Translations under genes and position numbers: made by a program | Assembly: GCA_016744455.1 (NCBI GenBank) | Contig: JADGEI010000005.1 | Span: 62,001 to 126,000 of the forward strand | DNA length: 64,000 bases | Direction: 5' to 3' | DNA from: Alcanivoracaceae bacterium | GTDB lineage: Bacteria; Pseudomonadota; Gammaproteobacteria; Xanthomonadales; Marinicellaceae | The notes under the pieces: generated by a model | The model's input: the letters and a program-made list of their open reading frames with translations, nothing else | Database searches by the model: none | Told to the model about the DNA's origin: nothing | Part shown: piece after piece, positions 48,124 to 57,638 of the stretch | Position numbering within the stretch: position 1 is the stretch's first letter | Layout: each line of letters begins with the position of its first letter

Positions 48124-49875
48124 ATGTCAACAACATTATTAGCATTAGAGAATTGGGTAAAGCAAGTAGTCGAACATACACAAGCAGACAAAGTTGTGTG
48201 GTGTACAGGTTCAGATACCGAGAAACAAGAAATAGATGAACTACTATTAGAAACAGGTGATTTTAAAAAACTCAATGAAGAAACCCATCCAAATTGTTTT
48301 CTCCATTTGTCGGACCCACAGGATGTTGCAAGAGTAGAGCATTTAACTTTTATTTGTACAGAACACAAAGACGATGTGGGGCCAAATAACCATTGGATGC
48401 ATCCAGAAAAAGCTCATGCAAAAATTGATGATTTGTTTTCAGGTTGTATGCAAGGAAGAACCATGTATGTGATCCCATATTGCATGGGGCCGATTGATTC
48501 ACCTATCTCTCGCTGTGGAGTTGAGATAACAGACAGTGCATATGTCGTTCAAAATATGCGTCTTATGACAAGAATGGGGACTCACGCACTAAATCGCATA
48601 GAAGCTGAAGGCCATTTTGTAAAAGGCCTACATTCAACTGGTGAATTAGACCCAGATAGGCGTTATATTATGCATTTTCCAGAAGAATTAACAATAAAAA
48701 GCTATGGCTCTGGCTATGGAGGCAACGCGCTATTGGGAAAAAAATGTCATGCATTGAGAATTGGTTCATACCAAGCAAAAACTGAAGGTTGGTTGGCTGA
48801 GCACATGCTTATTTTGGGGTTAGAAAACCCACAAGGTGATACGCATTATATTGCTGCTGCATTTCCATCTGCTTGTGGAAAAACCAATTTGGCTATGTTG
48901 ATTCCACCTGAAGGGTATGTACAAGATGGTTGGAAAATTACAACAATTGGTGATGATATTTGTTGGATGCGGCCAGGTGAAGATGGACGTTTGTGGGCGA
49001 TTAATCCTGAGGCTGGTTTTTTCGGAGTTGCCCCAGGAACAGCAAAAAACACAAACCCAAATGCTTTGGCGATGTTATATAAAGACACAATATTTACAAA
49101 CGTTGGTGTAACAGAAGATAATCAGCCATGGTGGGAAGGGTTAGATGATAAAGTGCCTGCAATGGATTGGAAAGGTAACCCTTATGACCCTGAAGTAGGG
49201 CCTGCAGCACATCCAAACTCACGTTTTACCGTTGCATCAAAACGCTGTCCTACTTATTCTCCCAAAGCTGAAAATGCCAAAGGTGTTCCTATTTCTGCCA
49301 TAGTTTTTGGAGGTAGAAGAGAGAACTTGGTACCTTTAGTGACCCAAGCCCGCAGTTGGGCACATGGAGTGTTAATGGGAGCGACAGTGGCATCAGAAAC
49401 AACCGCAGCAGCAACGGGAGCTGTTGGTGTAGTACGCCATGATCCAATGGCTATGAAGCCGTTTTGCGGCTATCATTTTGCAGATTATTGGGCACACTGG
49501 TTAACATTTGATAAAGATGGCGCTAATTTGCCTGAAATTTTTACCGTTAACTGGTTTAGGAAGGATGAAAATAATAATTTTATGTGGCCAGGGTTTAGTG
49601 AAAATATGCGTGTTCTTGAATGGATTGTTAATCGTGTAAGTAATAATGTGGGCGCCCATTCTACTGCATTAGGAGATATGCCGAATGTTCAAGAATTCAA
49701 TCTTAATGGGTTAGATGGATTTAGTCGTGATGATTTAAACAAACTCTTAACTGTAGATTTAAATGGCTGGAAAACAGAACTTGCGAATACCACTGAATAT
49801 TTAAACGGATTTGGAGAAAGGGTACCAGATGCCTTGTACAAAGAACTGGATAATATAAAATCAAAATTAAACTGA
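48124..49875 (+). CDS. pckG: Phosphoenolpyruvate carboxykinase (GTP)
   Basis: GTP-dependent PEPCK converts oxaloacetate plus GTP to phosphoenolpyruvate for gluconeogenesis. At 583 residues it is near the usual 590-600. Motifs are YGGNALLGKKCHALRI, the P-loop FPSACGKTNLAM with the hyper-reactive Cys, the metal site GDDICWMRPGEDG, and FGGRRENLVPLV. It follows parB by only 7 bases, an unusual neighbour, so the two may be co-transcribed. A GTP-type rather than ATP-type enzyme is one feature for narrowing the lineage. Confidence 0.95.
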   Translation: MSTTLLALENWVKQVVEHTQADKVVWCTGSDTEKQEIDELLLETGDFKKLNEETHPNCFLHLSDPQDVARVEHLTFICTEHKDDVGPNNHWMHPEKAHAKIDDLFSGCMQGRTMYVIPYCMGPIDSPISRCGVEITDSAYVVQNMRLMTRMGTHALNRIEAEGHFVKGLHSTGELDPDRRYIMHFPEELTIKSYGSGYGGNALLGKKCHALRIGSYQAKTEGWLAEHMLILGLENPQGDTHYIAAAFPSACGKTNLAMLIPPEGYVQDGWKITTIGDDICWMRPGEDGRLWAINPEAGFFGVAPGTAKNTNPNALAMLYKDTIFTNVGVTEDNQPWWEGLDDKVPAMDWKGNPYDPEVGPAAHPNSRFTVASKRCPTYSPKAENAKGVPISAIVFGGRRENLVPLVTQARSWAHGVLMGATVASETTAAATGAVGVVRHDPMAMKPFCGYHFADYWAHWLTFDKDGANLPEIFTVNWFRKDENNNFMWPGFSENMRVLEWIVNRVSNNVGAHSTALGDMPNVQEFNLNGLDGFSRDDLNKLLTVDLNGWKTELANTTEYLNGFGERVPDALYKELDNIKSKLN

Positions 49876-49937
49876 TCCTTCAAACTGTGTTTCGTAGGTT
49901 AAATTTATTTATCTGTAGTTTTTGTTGAAATTTACTT

Positions 49938-49965
49938 AAAAAGCCTATTAACGCTTTTATTTTTG
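49938..49965 (+). terminator. Weak terminator after pckG
   Basis: AAAAGC and GCTTTT make a 6-base stem with an 8-base loop, followed by ATTTTT. It lies about 60 bases past the pckG stop. The stem is short and AT-rich, so this is tentative. Confidence 0.4.
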
Positions 49966-50020
49966 GTTTATGCTAGAACTCAAGGGTTTGTATGGGGAAA
50001 TAAAAAATTCGGAGAAATTT

Positions 50021-50314
50021 ATGGATATTGCAAATTATGTATTTATTATAGCTGCCGCCTTTATGGCTTATTGTTTGTATTTGGTTTTGACACTTAAGAG
50101 TCAATTTTCAGGAGGTTTGGTTGGCCGATATTGGAAAATACTCACAATTTTAGTCATAATTTTTACGTTAGGCTATTTTGCTTTGCCTTTTTTTGGCAAT
50201 ATACCAGAAGAAATACTACGCCTAACTGTTGCTGGAGTGTTTTTATTTGGCGCATTTTATGTGTTAATTACAATAAAACTAATCAAAAGTATCATCGAAG
50301 CATTTGTCGAGTAA
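50021..50314 (+). CDS. Small three-helix membrane protein, unknown
   Basis: This 97-residue protein has three hydrophobic segments: residues about 5-24, 38-58 and 68-90. It starts at an ATG with GGAGA seven bases upstream; the longer frame from 49970 lacks such a site. I do not recognise the family. It is followed 15 bases later by another unknown gene on the same strand, so the two are probably one transcript. A membrane anchor for that partner is possible; this is inference. Confidence 0.65.
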   Translation: MDIANYVFIIAAAFMAYCLYLVLTLKSQFSGGLVGRYWKILTILVIIFTLGYFALPFFGNIPEEILRLTVAGVFLFGAFYVLITIKLIKSIIEAFVE

Positions 50315-50329
50315 CTTGATAATATATTG

Positions 50330-50785
50330 ATGAGTATCGTTTATAGAAGAACCGCAAAAGGAGATGAGGAGGTTGGTAAAAGAACTTTCAAGCTTGCCTC
50401 ACAATACCGTTTTGTATTAATTATGATCAATGGCAAGGTTGATGTTGATAATATTGTCTCCCGTTCATCTGAACAATGGAACCCAGTTCAATGTTTAAAA
50501 GACCTTGAATTACAAGGTTTTATCGAAAATATTGATATAGATAGTTCTTCACCAAATGGTGTTGGATTAACTAAACAAAAACTTATTACTTGTGTACAAG
50601 AATATTTGCCAAAGAAAAACACTAAAATAATTAATAAAATTCTCAATTCAGAAAATTCAAAACAAGCACTTAGTAAAGCCATTGATGGTGGTTGCATGTT
50701 TATCAAACTCACTATTTCAGAACAAGTTTCAAATAAGCTCAAAGTAGCACTTCACAACGTATTAGATAACTCAACAGAACATTAA
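50330..50785 (+). CDS. Unknown cytoplasmic protein, winged-helix-like N-terminus
   Basis: This 151-residue protein has no signal peptide or membrane helix. The start YRRTAKGDEEVGKRTFKL and the LIMINGKVDVDNI and DLELQGFIENI pattern resemble a short N-terminal domain seen in several proteobacterial hypothetical and regulatory proteins, thought to be winged-helix-like. The rest is unassigned. The ATG at 50330 follows a TTG at 50327. It is paired with the small membrane protein just upstream. Function unknown. Confidence 0.65.
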   Translation: MSIVYRRTAKGDEEVGKRTFKLASQYRFVLIMINGKVDVDNIVSRSSEQWNPVQCLKDLELQGFIENIDIDSSSPNGVGLTKQKLITCVQEYLPKKNTKIINKILNSENSKQALSKAIDGGCMFIKLTISEQVSNKLKVALHNVLDNSTEH

Positions 50786-50886
50786 ATAATGTCAATATGA
50801 TTGATTTATTCCTCTGCCTAATGTTATATTAGCTAGTGTTAATTTAGCAACAGCTAAATCATTCACTATTTTTGAGGAGAAAATAT

Positions 50887-51456
50887 ATGAGTAGTTCATG
50901 GGGCTGGCTTAAAAGCGGCACAATTCTAGGCCTGTCTTTTTTATTGGCAGTAGCATTGGTTAAGCCGATTGGTGTGTCTACGCAGTATGTTATTGCAGAT
51001 TGCTTTATTTTTTGTAAGTTAAAACCTGATTTGGCACAAGAACATGTTGATGCAGATGGCAATAAATCGTATTCAAGTTCAAATGCTTATCTAAATAAAA
51101 ACAATGGTAAATATGCAAAGAGCACATTAAATATAGCAAATTATGGTTTTATTTTTGTTTTAGCCATGTTTGCAGGTGGCTTTCTGGCTTCTAAGCTAGG
51201 TGGTCCAAAAGTAGGGAAGGAAGAAACATGGATTCCTCAAGTATGGAAAGATAATCTGGGTTCATCATGGATAAAAAGAATGATTGGTGCTTTTGCATCA
51301 GGGTTCTTTATTTTGTTTGGCGCTAGAATGGCAGGTGGCTGTACATCTGGCCACATGATGAGTGGAATGATGCAAACATCTTTAAGTGGTTATATTTTCG
51401 CAGCAGGCGTATTTGCAATTGCTGTCCCATTAGCCATTATTTTATTTAAGAAGTAG
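50887..51456 (+). CDS. YeeE/YedE sulfur transporter, half 1
   Basis: This 189-residue membrane protein has four or five helices and the GGCTSGHMMSG motif, the Cys-containing signature of the YeeE/YedE family that imports thiosulfate or related sulfur compounds. The ATG at 50887 has GAGGAG upstream and beats one at 50872. It pairs with the next gene, 10 bases on, each half carrying one Cys motif. CysM at 23.1 kb could use imported thiosulfate; that link is inferred. Confidence 0.88.
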   Translation: MSSSWGWLKSGTILGLSFLLAVALVKPIGVSTQYVIADCFIFCKLKPDLAQEHVDADGNKSYSSSNAYLNKNNGKYAKSTLNIANYGFIFVLAMFAGGFLASKLGGPKVGKEETWIPQVWKDNLGSSWIKRMIGAFASGFFILFGARMAGGCTSGHMMSGMMQTSLSGYIFAAGVFAIAVPLAIILFKK

Positions 51457-51466
51457 GAGGATTATC

Positions 51467-52042
51467 ATGGAAAAAATTATTTTAGCAATACTGGTCGGTG
51501 GTTCTTTTGGTTTTATCCTTCATAAAGTTGGAGCAACTAACCCAAATAAAATTGTCGGTTTTCTTAGGTTGACTGATTTACACTTAGCAAAAGTTATTTT
51601 GTTTGCTATAGGTTTTTCAAGTCTATTATTGTTTATTTTGATGGCTGTTGGTGTAATTTCACCGATGCATATCAGTGTAAAAGCTTCTTATGCAGGCGTT
51701 ATCGTTGGTGGTGCAATATTTGGTATAGGTTTCGGTTTAGGCGGTTACTGCCCTGGGACAACCTTGGCCGCTCTTGGTTCTGGCCGTAAAGACTCTATAT
51801 TTATGATTTTAGGTGGATTGGTTGGTGCATGGGCTTATGTTTTGGCTTATGGCTGGTTAACAGAATCAATGCCATGGCTATTTGATAAAATTGCTGGTGG
51901 CAATGTTTCTCTTGCTGTAACAGGAAATGAGAGTTATCCGGCTTTAATTGATGGCATGCCTGGGATAGTTGTTGCTGGTGTCATAGCATTGCTATTTATG
52001 GGAGGAGCTTTTTTGTTACCGAATAAATTTCGTAGTAACTAA
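51467..52042 (+). CDS. YeeE/YedE sulfur transporter, half 2
   Basis: This 191-residue membrane protein is the partner of the preceding gene. It has about four to six helices and the signature GFGLGGYCPGTTLAALGSG, with the second transport Cys. In single-chain YeeE the two halves are fused; here they are split and likely assemble. The start has a good AGGAGG upstream. A terminator follows at 52064-52101. Confidence 0.88.
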   Translation: MEKIILAILVGGSFGFILHKVGATNPNKIVGFLRLTDLHLAKVILFAIGFSSLLLFILMAVGVISPMHISVKASYAGVIVGGAIFGIGFGLGGYCPGTTLAALGSGRKDSIFMILGGLVGAWAYVLAYGWLTESMPWLFDKIAGGNVSLAVTGNESYPALIDGMPGIVVAGVIALLFMGGAFLLPNKFRSN

Positions 52043-52063
52043 ATTCTAATTTATACTTGTACT

Positions 52064-52101
52064 AAAAGCCTAATTTCATTTTTTGTTATTGGGCTTTTTT
52101 T
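52064..52101 (+). terminator. Rho-independent terminator after the sulfur transporter
   Basis: AAAAGCCTAAT pairs with ATTGGGCTTTT (one G-T pair) around a 13-base loop and ends in seven T residues. It lies just past the second YeeE/YedE half. On the other strand it also faces the end of the nucleotidyltransferase gene and may serve both. Confidence 0.75.
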
Positions 52102-52119
52102 AGTGATAAGATATTTGTT

Positions 52120-53145
52120 TTATTTAAATAATTTAAAAAAATCTTCAAACCACATTCTTGGATAATACAAAATTGCTCCTGTTTTTGACTTTAAATGAAA
52201 TCGATTTTTGACATAACTACGGCTCTGAAATAAATATTCTGATAGAAATAACAATTTATTCTTATAGCCATTGATATTTTTTAACCTTGTTGCTATATCG
52301 TGATATTTTCGCCTATCTATTTGTAAGTAGCTTTCAGTGTTTTCTTGGGAAATACAAGTTAAATTGACATCGATTTCAAGGCAATTATTAAACGTGTTGC
52401 TTACGTGAATTAAGGTGTTTATGACAATGCTGGATTGCTGTACGAATTTTGATTTCTCAAGGCAGCTAATTTTTGAAACCTTATCCATAGAGTTCCAGAG
52501 CAATGCTAAATCATAAAGCCAAATATGTTTACGGTCACTGGGTTTATGAGCTTGATAATGAAAGCAAGCGATGATGAAAGTATTAATGTTATTAGGCGTT
52601 TTAAAGTTTTGTAAACCTACTCGTAAATTTTGGGCGCTGTGGTATAAATCACTAAAAGGAAAGTGTTGATGAAACTCTATTCGGTTGTTTACTTGCCAAT
52701 GCAGATCAATTACTGCTTGAGGGTTACCGTTATCAAAAAAACTGTTCTGAAAACTTACAAATTTCCCTTGCCTAGAACTGTAAACTTGGTAACCAAGTTT
52801 GGTGAGAATGGTTTCTACTATTGAATAATCTTTAGGGTCAATGACTACGTCGATATCACTATAAGGCCTAATGTTGCTTTTTCGGTATAGTAAAAACGTA
52901 TAGGCGAAACCTTTTATTACGACAAAACGTATGTGATTTTTATTAAGCTCTGAAAAGAAAGCCTCAGCCTTTTTTTGCCAATTTAATAACTTAGCTTGTT
53001 CGAATAAGTTGGCTTTTGCTAGAGTGGTTGATTGGTTTATTTGGGCAACAAGTGGTGCAAGTCCTTGTTGTATTATTTGTTGATGAGTATCATAGCTGTG
53101 TAATTTCGAATCATGTTCAATTAGTTTGTGAACAGAATTAAACAT
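52120..53145 (-). CDS. Nucleotidyltransferase-family protein (NTP_transf_5-like)
   Basis: This 341-residue protein has a minimal nucleotidyltransferase core: [31 protein letters not shown] at about residues 74-105 holds the DxD metal pair. A later HWQVNNR helix follows. Such proteins occur in polysaccharide clusters and as tRNA-like or toxin-type transferases; the substrate is unknown. Its ATG at 53145 overlaps the epimerase stop by 8 bases; a longer frame adds 17 residues. It is the last of a three-gene operon for nucleotide sugars. Confidence 0.75.
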   Translation of the reverse strand: MFNSVHKLIEHDSKLHSYDTHQQIIQQGLAPLVAQINQSTTLAKANLFEQAKLLNWQKKAEAFFSELNKNHIRFVVIKGFAYTFLLYRKSNIRPYSDIDVVIDPKDYSIVETILTKLGYQVYSSRQGKFVSFQNSFFDNGNPQAVIDLHWQVNNRIEFHQHFPFSDLYHSAQNLRVGLQNFKTPNNINTFIIACFHYQAHKPSDRKHIWLYDLALLWNSMDKVSKISCLEKSKFVQQSSIVINTLIHVSNTFNNCLEIDVNLTCISQENTESYLQIDRRKYHDIATRLKNINGYKNKLLFLSEYLFQSRSYVKNRFHLKSKTGAILYYPRMWFEDFFKLFK

Positions 53146-54142
53146 GGTAATATTGAAGGTACCAATCGATAAATTGATTAATGCCTTCTTGTACACTTGT
53201 TTCAGGTTTAAAAGCTACATCTGTTATCAGTTTATCTACATCAGCTTGAGTATCAGGAACATCACCAGGTTGTAGGGGTAATAATTCCATTTTTGCTTTT
53301 ATGTTTAACGCATTTTCAATTGCTTTGATATAGTCCATTAATTTAACTGGATTGTTATTGCCAATATTATACAAGCGATAAGGCGCAGCACTTTCAGCTG
53401 GTGTTGCATGAGAGAAATCATAATTGGGTTGTTCTGTAGGTGTGTTATCTAATACACGAATTATGCCCTCGACAATATCGTCGATAAAAGTAAAATCTCT
53501 TGTGTGATTTCCATAGTTAAATACCTTAATGGTTTTACCAGCTAATATGTTTTTGGTAAATAAGAATAGAGCCATATCTGGTCTGCCCCAAGGTCCGTAA
53601 ACTGTAAAAAATCGTAATCCTGTTGTAGGTAACTTGTATAAGTTAGAGTAACTGTGTGCAATTAATTCGTTGGATTTTTTTGTGGCAGCATATAAAGATA
53701 AGGGGTGGTCAACATTATCATCTACACTAAAGGGTAGCTTGGTATTTGCACCATAAACTGAACTTGAAGAGGCATAAACAAGATGTTTTACCTGATTGTG
53801 TCTACAGGCTTCAATAATGCTAAGGAATCCTGTTAGATTGCTGTTTAAGTAAGACCATGGGTTTTCTATTGAATACCTAACTCCTGCTTGAGCTGCGAGG
53901 TTAACAACTTTTTCTATTTTGTATTGTTTGAAAATACCATCTATAGCTTCTTTTTCTGATATATCAACCTTTATAAAAGTAAAATTGTTGTTTTCTAGTT
54001 TTTTTAACCTTGATAATTTTAAATTGACATCATAATAATCATTGAGATTATCAATTCCTATGACACTCTCACCACGTTTTAATAAGTATTGGCAGACGTG
54101 AGAACCAATAAATCCAGCAGCACCTGTAACTAATATGCTCAT
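53138..54142 (-). CDS. NAD-dependent sugar epimerase (UDP-glucuronate 4-epimerase-like)
   Basis: This 334-residue extended SDR has the NAD motif GAAGFIGS at residues 7-14, then [21 protein letters not shown] and the catalytic YAATKKS (Tyr-x-x-x-Lys). The sequence resembles UDP-glucuronate 4-epimerases (CapI/LpsL type). It starts inside the dehydrogenase stop (4-base overlap) and follows it in transcription. The dehydrogenase makes a uronic acid and the epimerase inverts it, for capsule, LPS or exopolysaccharide. The sugar backbone (GlcA or GlcNAcA) is not fixed. Confidence 0.88.
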   Translation of the reverse strand: MSILVTGAAGFIGSHVCQYLLKRGESVIGIDNLNDYYDVNLKLSRLKKLENNNFTFIKVDISEKEAIDGIFKQYKIEKVVNLAAQAGVRYSIENPWSYLNSNLTGFLSIIEACRHNQVKHLVYASSSSVYGANTKLPFSVDDNVDHPLSLYAATKKSNELIAHSYSNLYKLPTTGLRFFTVYGPWGRPDMALFLFTKNILAGKTIKVFNYGNHTRDFTFIDDIVEGIIRVLDNTPTEQPNYDFSHATPAESAAPYRLYNIGNNNPVKLMDYIKAIENALNIKAKMELLPLQPGDVPDTQADVDKLITDVAFKPETSVQEGINQFIDWYLQYYHV

Positions 54143-55413
54143 AATCGTTCGTCAACCTTATGTGAAGGCAATATGCCTTTAATATCGAAGAGTAAGCCTT
54201 CAGGTTTTAATAATTTTCGAATTCCTTGAGCGCTAAGCTCAGTAAATTGATAGTGTGAGACAGCTAATAGTACAGCGTCATAGTAGTGGCTCTTTAATTT
54301 CTCTTGTAGTTGGATGGAAAAAAAATCTTTAGCTTGTTTCTTATCAGCCCAAGGGTCATAGACATCGATAGTTGCATGGCATTTTTCTAACTCGTCGATA
54401 ATTTCAGTAACGCGTGTATTACGTAAATCAGGGCAGTTTTCTTTGAAAGTAAGCCCCAATACTAATATTTTAGCATTAACGATGTGTATTTTACTTAATG
54501 CCAATTTCTTAAGAAATCGATCTACTACATATTGACTCATATTTTCATTTATCCTCCTGGCTGTTGTAATTAATTGAGGATAATAACCACTTTCTTGAGA
54601 TTTATGTATTAGGTAATAGGGGTCAACACCGATACAATGTCCACCAACGAGTCCCGGTTTGAAGGGTAAGAAATTCCATTTTGTGGATGCGGTTTCAATT
54701 ACATCAAGTGTGTCAATTCCCATGTGATTAAACATGACGGATAGTTCATTCATAAAAGCAATGTTCATGTCTCTTTGGGTGTTTTCTACGGCTTTTGAGG
54801 CCTCTGCAACTTTAATTGAAGTTGCAATAAAAATACCAGCATCGATTATCTTACTGTATAATTTATCTAAAATAATTTCTGTTTTTTTATCTGATGCAGC
54901 TACAACTTTAGTGATGGTTTTTAAAGTGTGGACTTTATCACCTGGATTGATTCGTTCTGGCGAGTAACCTAAAGAAAAATCTTTGCCTAATTTTAACTGA
55001 CTTCTCTTTTCTAAAATTTTTGCACAATATTCTTCTGTGGCACCAGGGAAAACAGTTGATTCATACACAACAATATCACCTTGTTTTAGAATACTTCCAA
55101 TGGCTTGAGATGCTTTCTCAAGAGGTGTTAGTTCTGGTAAGTTGTTTGCATCGACAGGCGTTGGAACTGTAATGATATAGATATTTGCTGAAGAAATCTT
55201 ATTTAAGTCGGTAGTGAAATCTAAATTTTTTGCTTGTTTTAGTTCTTCTTTTGTCGTTTCTAAAGTCACATCATCAAATTGTTTGAGTTCAGAGACTCTA
55301 AAGGTATTTATATCATATCCGATAGTATTATAGTGTTCAGCAAAGGCGACAGCTAACGGTAAACCAACATAACCTAAACCGACTACAGCTATTGTGTGTT
55401 TTTTATCTTTCAT
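54139..55413 (-). CDS. Nucleotide-sugar dehydrogenase (WbpO/TviB-like)
   Basis: This 424-residue UDP-sugar 6-dehydrogenase oxidises a UDP-hexose to a uronic acid with two NAD. It has [12 protein letters not shown] at residues 10-21, [22 protein letters not shown], the [18 protein letters not shown] helix and the active-site Cys in [12 protein letters not shown]. The type resembles TviB/WbpO (UDP-HexNAc dehydrogenases), which often pair with an epimerase such as the next gene. It is the first gene of the operon; the promoter is upstream of 55413. Confidence 0.9.
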   Translation of the reverse strand: MKDKKHTIAVVGLGYVGLPLAVAFAEHYNTIGYDINTFRVSELKQFDDVTLETTKEELKQAKNLDFTTDLNKISSANIYIITVPTPVDANNLPELTPLEKASQAIGSILKQGDIVVYESTVFPGATEEYCAKILEKRSQLKLGKDFSLGYSPERINPGDKVHTLKTITKVVAASDKKTEIILDKLYSKIIDAGIFIATSIKVAEASKAVENTQRDMNIAFMNELSVMFNHMGIDTLDVIETASTKWNFLPFKPGLVGGHCIGVDPYYLIHKSQESGYYPQLITTARRINENMSQYVVDRFLKKLALSKIHIVNAKILVLGLTFKENCPDLRNTRVTEIIDELEKCHATIDVYDPWADKKQAKDFFSIQLQEKLKSHYYDAVLLAVSHYQFTELSAQGIRKLLKPEGLLFDIKGILPSHKVDERL

Positions 55414-55424
55414 TGTTCTATTCT

Positions 55425-55463
55425 ATCAAAAAAAAAGGTGAGAACATCAAGTTATCACCTTTT
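55425..55463 (-). terminator. Rho-independent terminator after the lamin-tail gene
   Basis: AAAGGTGA (55434-55441) pairs with TCACCTTT (55455-55462). On the minus strand the stem runs into at least nine T residues. It lies about 25 bases past the stop of the lamin-tail-domain gene. Confidence 0.75.
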
Positions 55464-55485
55464 GTTACTATTATACAGTAATCAG

Positions 55486-57423
55486 TTAATTGGGGCTAGC
55501 TAACTCACCACCATCATCACCATCTCTGGGGTCATCGTCTGGTAGTGGGCCATCACCTGGATCGCGATGAGGAGTAAGTATGTAGGTAATTTCGTTAATA
55601 TCATTTTTTATCCAGTTGGCAATGTCAGCATAACATGCTTGGTATGCTGGCATAACGACCTTCTTTAAAACAACTGCACGCGCTTTGTCTAATTTTAGTT
55701 CACCAGTTACCTGTTGAGATTTATCTTTAAGGGCGTCATCAGCATCATCATTAGATAATAAAAACACACCATTACTATCTATCTGGCCTTTCAAATAAAT
55801 TTTTTGTTCAGGGTCAGCATCATCATCATTGTAAATTTCTAATATATACCTTTCGGTATTAAAGTCTATTGGCCTTTGTGTTCCATTGAATAATTCGATA
55901 GAATTATTGTTACCTGTTCCTTCTATGTATTCAGTAATTAACAAGTCTTTTCTTGTGGCAAAACAATCTTGTGTTGCGAAGCGACCAGAATCTTCAATGT
56001 TATCAACGGGAAAACTTGACCATTGATTTGGGGCAGAAAATTCATCCATTTCAATTCTGTCACCTTTACAGGTATTGACAAACCTTCTAAGGGTTTTATC
56101 GACAACGATAGGGTGGTCTTGGTTTGAATTTCCATCTTCTTCGTTGGTGAGTATTTGTCCTACACTGTCAATAATTGTTGTTTGTAGGTTGGTGTTTTCA
56201 TAATGTTGTTCTATACGTTGGATAAAGTCTTTTTTACTTTTTGATATAACATCATTATTATTACTCTCTTTATCCATGCCATTTATTGCTGATGCTACTG
56301 TGGAGACAGCGCATTCGCACGGACTTGTATTGAATCCTGATTTAAGTACAACAGCATCTGCACCTTTAAAGATAAGTCCGTTAACTTTTTGATTAGTTAC
56401 TGATAAAATGTCACCAGCAGCATTGGCATCAGCCACAACAAAGGTAGACTGAGGTTCAATCAGTCCTTTAAGTTGTATGACTTCGCCAGGGAATTCATAA
56501 CCATGGAAGTAAACCTCGACTTGGTAATTATCTTTTAATAAGTCAATGGGTTCGTTACTTGAATTGAAGAGCTCTAATGCCTGGTTGCTTCCATGCCCTT
56601 CTATGTATTGTGTGATAATTAAGCTATTTTCATACTCAGCTTGTTTTTCTTCCTGTTTTTCTTTTTCACATAAAACTTTGTGGTTACCTAGTTTTTTATT
56701 GAAATTAAAAACAGCTAAATTACTTTCATCCCCTTGATTAGACCAAGTTTCTTCGGGAGAAAATTCATCTTGCTCATTGTAATCGCCATTACATACCTCG
56801 GTGTTCCGTATAAGGTTAGTATCTTTAGTGACTATTTGATTATCGCCCCAATATTTTTTCTCAGGGATATTGCCAATTTGCCCAATTGAATCTGCTGTTC
56901 TATGTGCTCTATTTTTTGCCATGATAACGGCATCAATCATGTCTTCTGTTTTGTTTGGTACAAGTTCAATTGCGGCTTCAATTCCAGCTGAGGCGCAACT
57001 ACAAGTATCGCTGATTTGAACTAAGGCCCTCCGGATGCGTGGTCTTAATCTTTGTTCTAGACGTGAACGTGCCCAAAAACTTTGTGCATTACAACTACAG
57101 CCGCGCATTGTTGCTATGGCGGCAACAATTTCATCTGCTCTTTCAGGGGATATTTGAACTGCTTTTCTAACAGACGAATACGTGTCTTCACATGAAGACC
57201 ATTCTTTTGCTACGGTTTGTACAGCTTTGACGACATCGACATTTGCATCCACAAGATCTTGAACTGCATTTTCTGAAAGTTCATCATTATCATGAGAATG
57301 CTTTGCAGCCTCAACTGGTAACAGCCCATTTCCTATATCAGTACTTATATTTTTATAGTCATAAGCACTTACATTCAACGTAAACAACGCAGTAAAAAGA
57401 CCAATAAACATCTGTTTTTTCAT
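55486..57423 (-). CDS. Exported protein with two lamin-tail-like domains
   Basis: This 645-residue exported protein from the ATG at 57423 has a signal peptide (1-20, ending VSA). Residues about 30-200 form an unusual helical N-terminal half with CSC motifs (GCSCNAQSF, DTCSCASAG). Two repeats follow, each with a 'C.GD..E.DEFS....W' lead-in and a lamin-tail-like domain: ITQYIEGHGSNQALELFN...VVADANAAG, and LITEYIEGTGNNNSIELFN...FLLSNDDAD. The tail is acidic and Gly-rich (DDDPRDGDDGGE). Lamin-tail domains occur in secreted bacterial proteins of unclear role. The longer frame from 57447 is unlikely. Confidence 0.72.
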   Translation of the reverse strand: MKKQMFIGLFTALFTLNVSAYDYKNISTDIGNGLLPVEAAKHSHDNDELSENAVQDLVDANVDVVKAVQTVAKEWSSCEDTYSSVRKAVQISPERADEIVAAIATMRGCSCNAQSFWARSRLEQRLRPRIRRALVQISDTCSCASAGIEAAIELVPNKTEDMIDAVIMAKNRAHRTADSIGQIGNIPEKKYWGDNQIVTKDTNLIRNTEVCNGDYNEQDEFSPEETWSNQGDESNLAVFNFNKKLGNHKVLCEKEKQEEKQAEYENSLIITQYIEGHGSNQALELFNSSNEPIDLLKDNYQVEVYFHGYEFPGEVIQLKGLIEPQSTFVVADANAAGDILSVTNQKVNGLIFKGADAVVLKSGFNTSPCECAVSTVASAINGMDKESNNNDVISKSKKDFIQRIEQHYENTNLQTTIIDSVGQILTNEEDGNSNQDHPIVVDKTLRRFVNTCKGDRIEMDEFSAPNQWSSFPVDNIEDSGRFATQDCFATRKDLLITEYIEGTGNNNSIELFNGTQRPIDFNTERYILEIYNDDDADPEQKIYLKGQIDSNGVFLLSNDDADDALKDKSQQVTGELKLDKARAVVLKKVVMPAYQACYADIANWIKNDINEITYILTPHRDPGDGPLPDDDPRDGDDGGELASPN

Positions 57424-57638
57424 ATTAAAATTCCTATCTCCACACACATGCTTCCAAATTCGGTTGCACCCAATTCTTATGATATTATATTTTATAGTCT
57501 TATTTCAAGAAAACCACATTAAAATAGATGTTATGTAACAATATTTTACAATGTTTACAGTATTATGGCTTAAGGTTGATTAATGAACGTTTCTACATGA
57601 CAATAAGTTTTACATAAGTGGCCACACAACATTAAATT

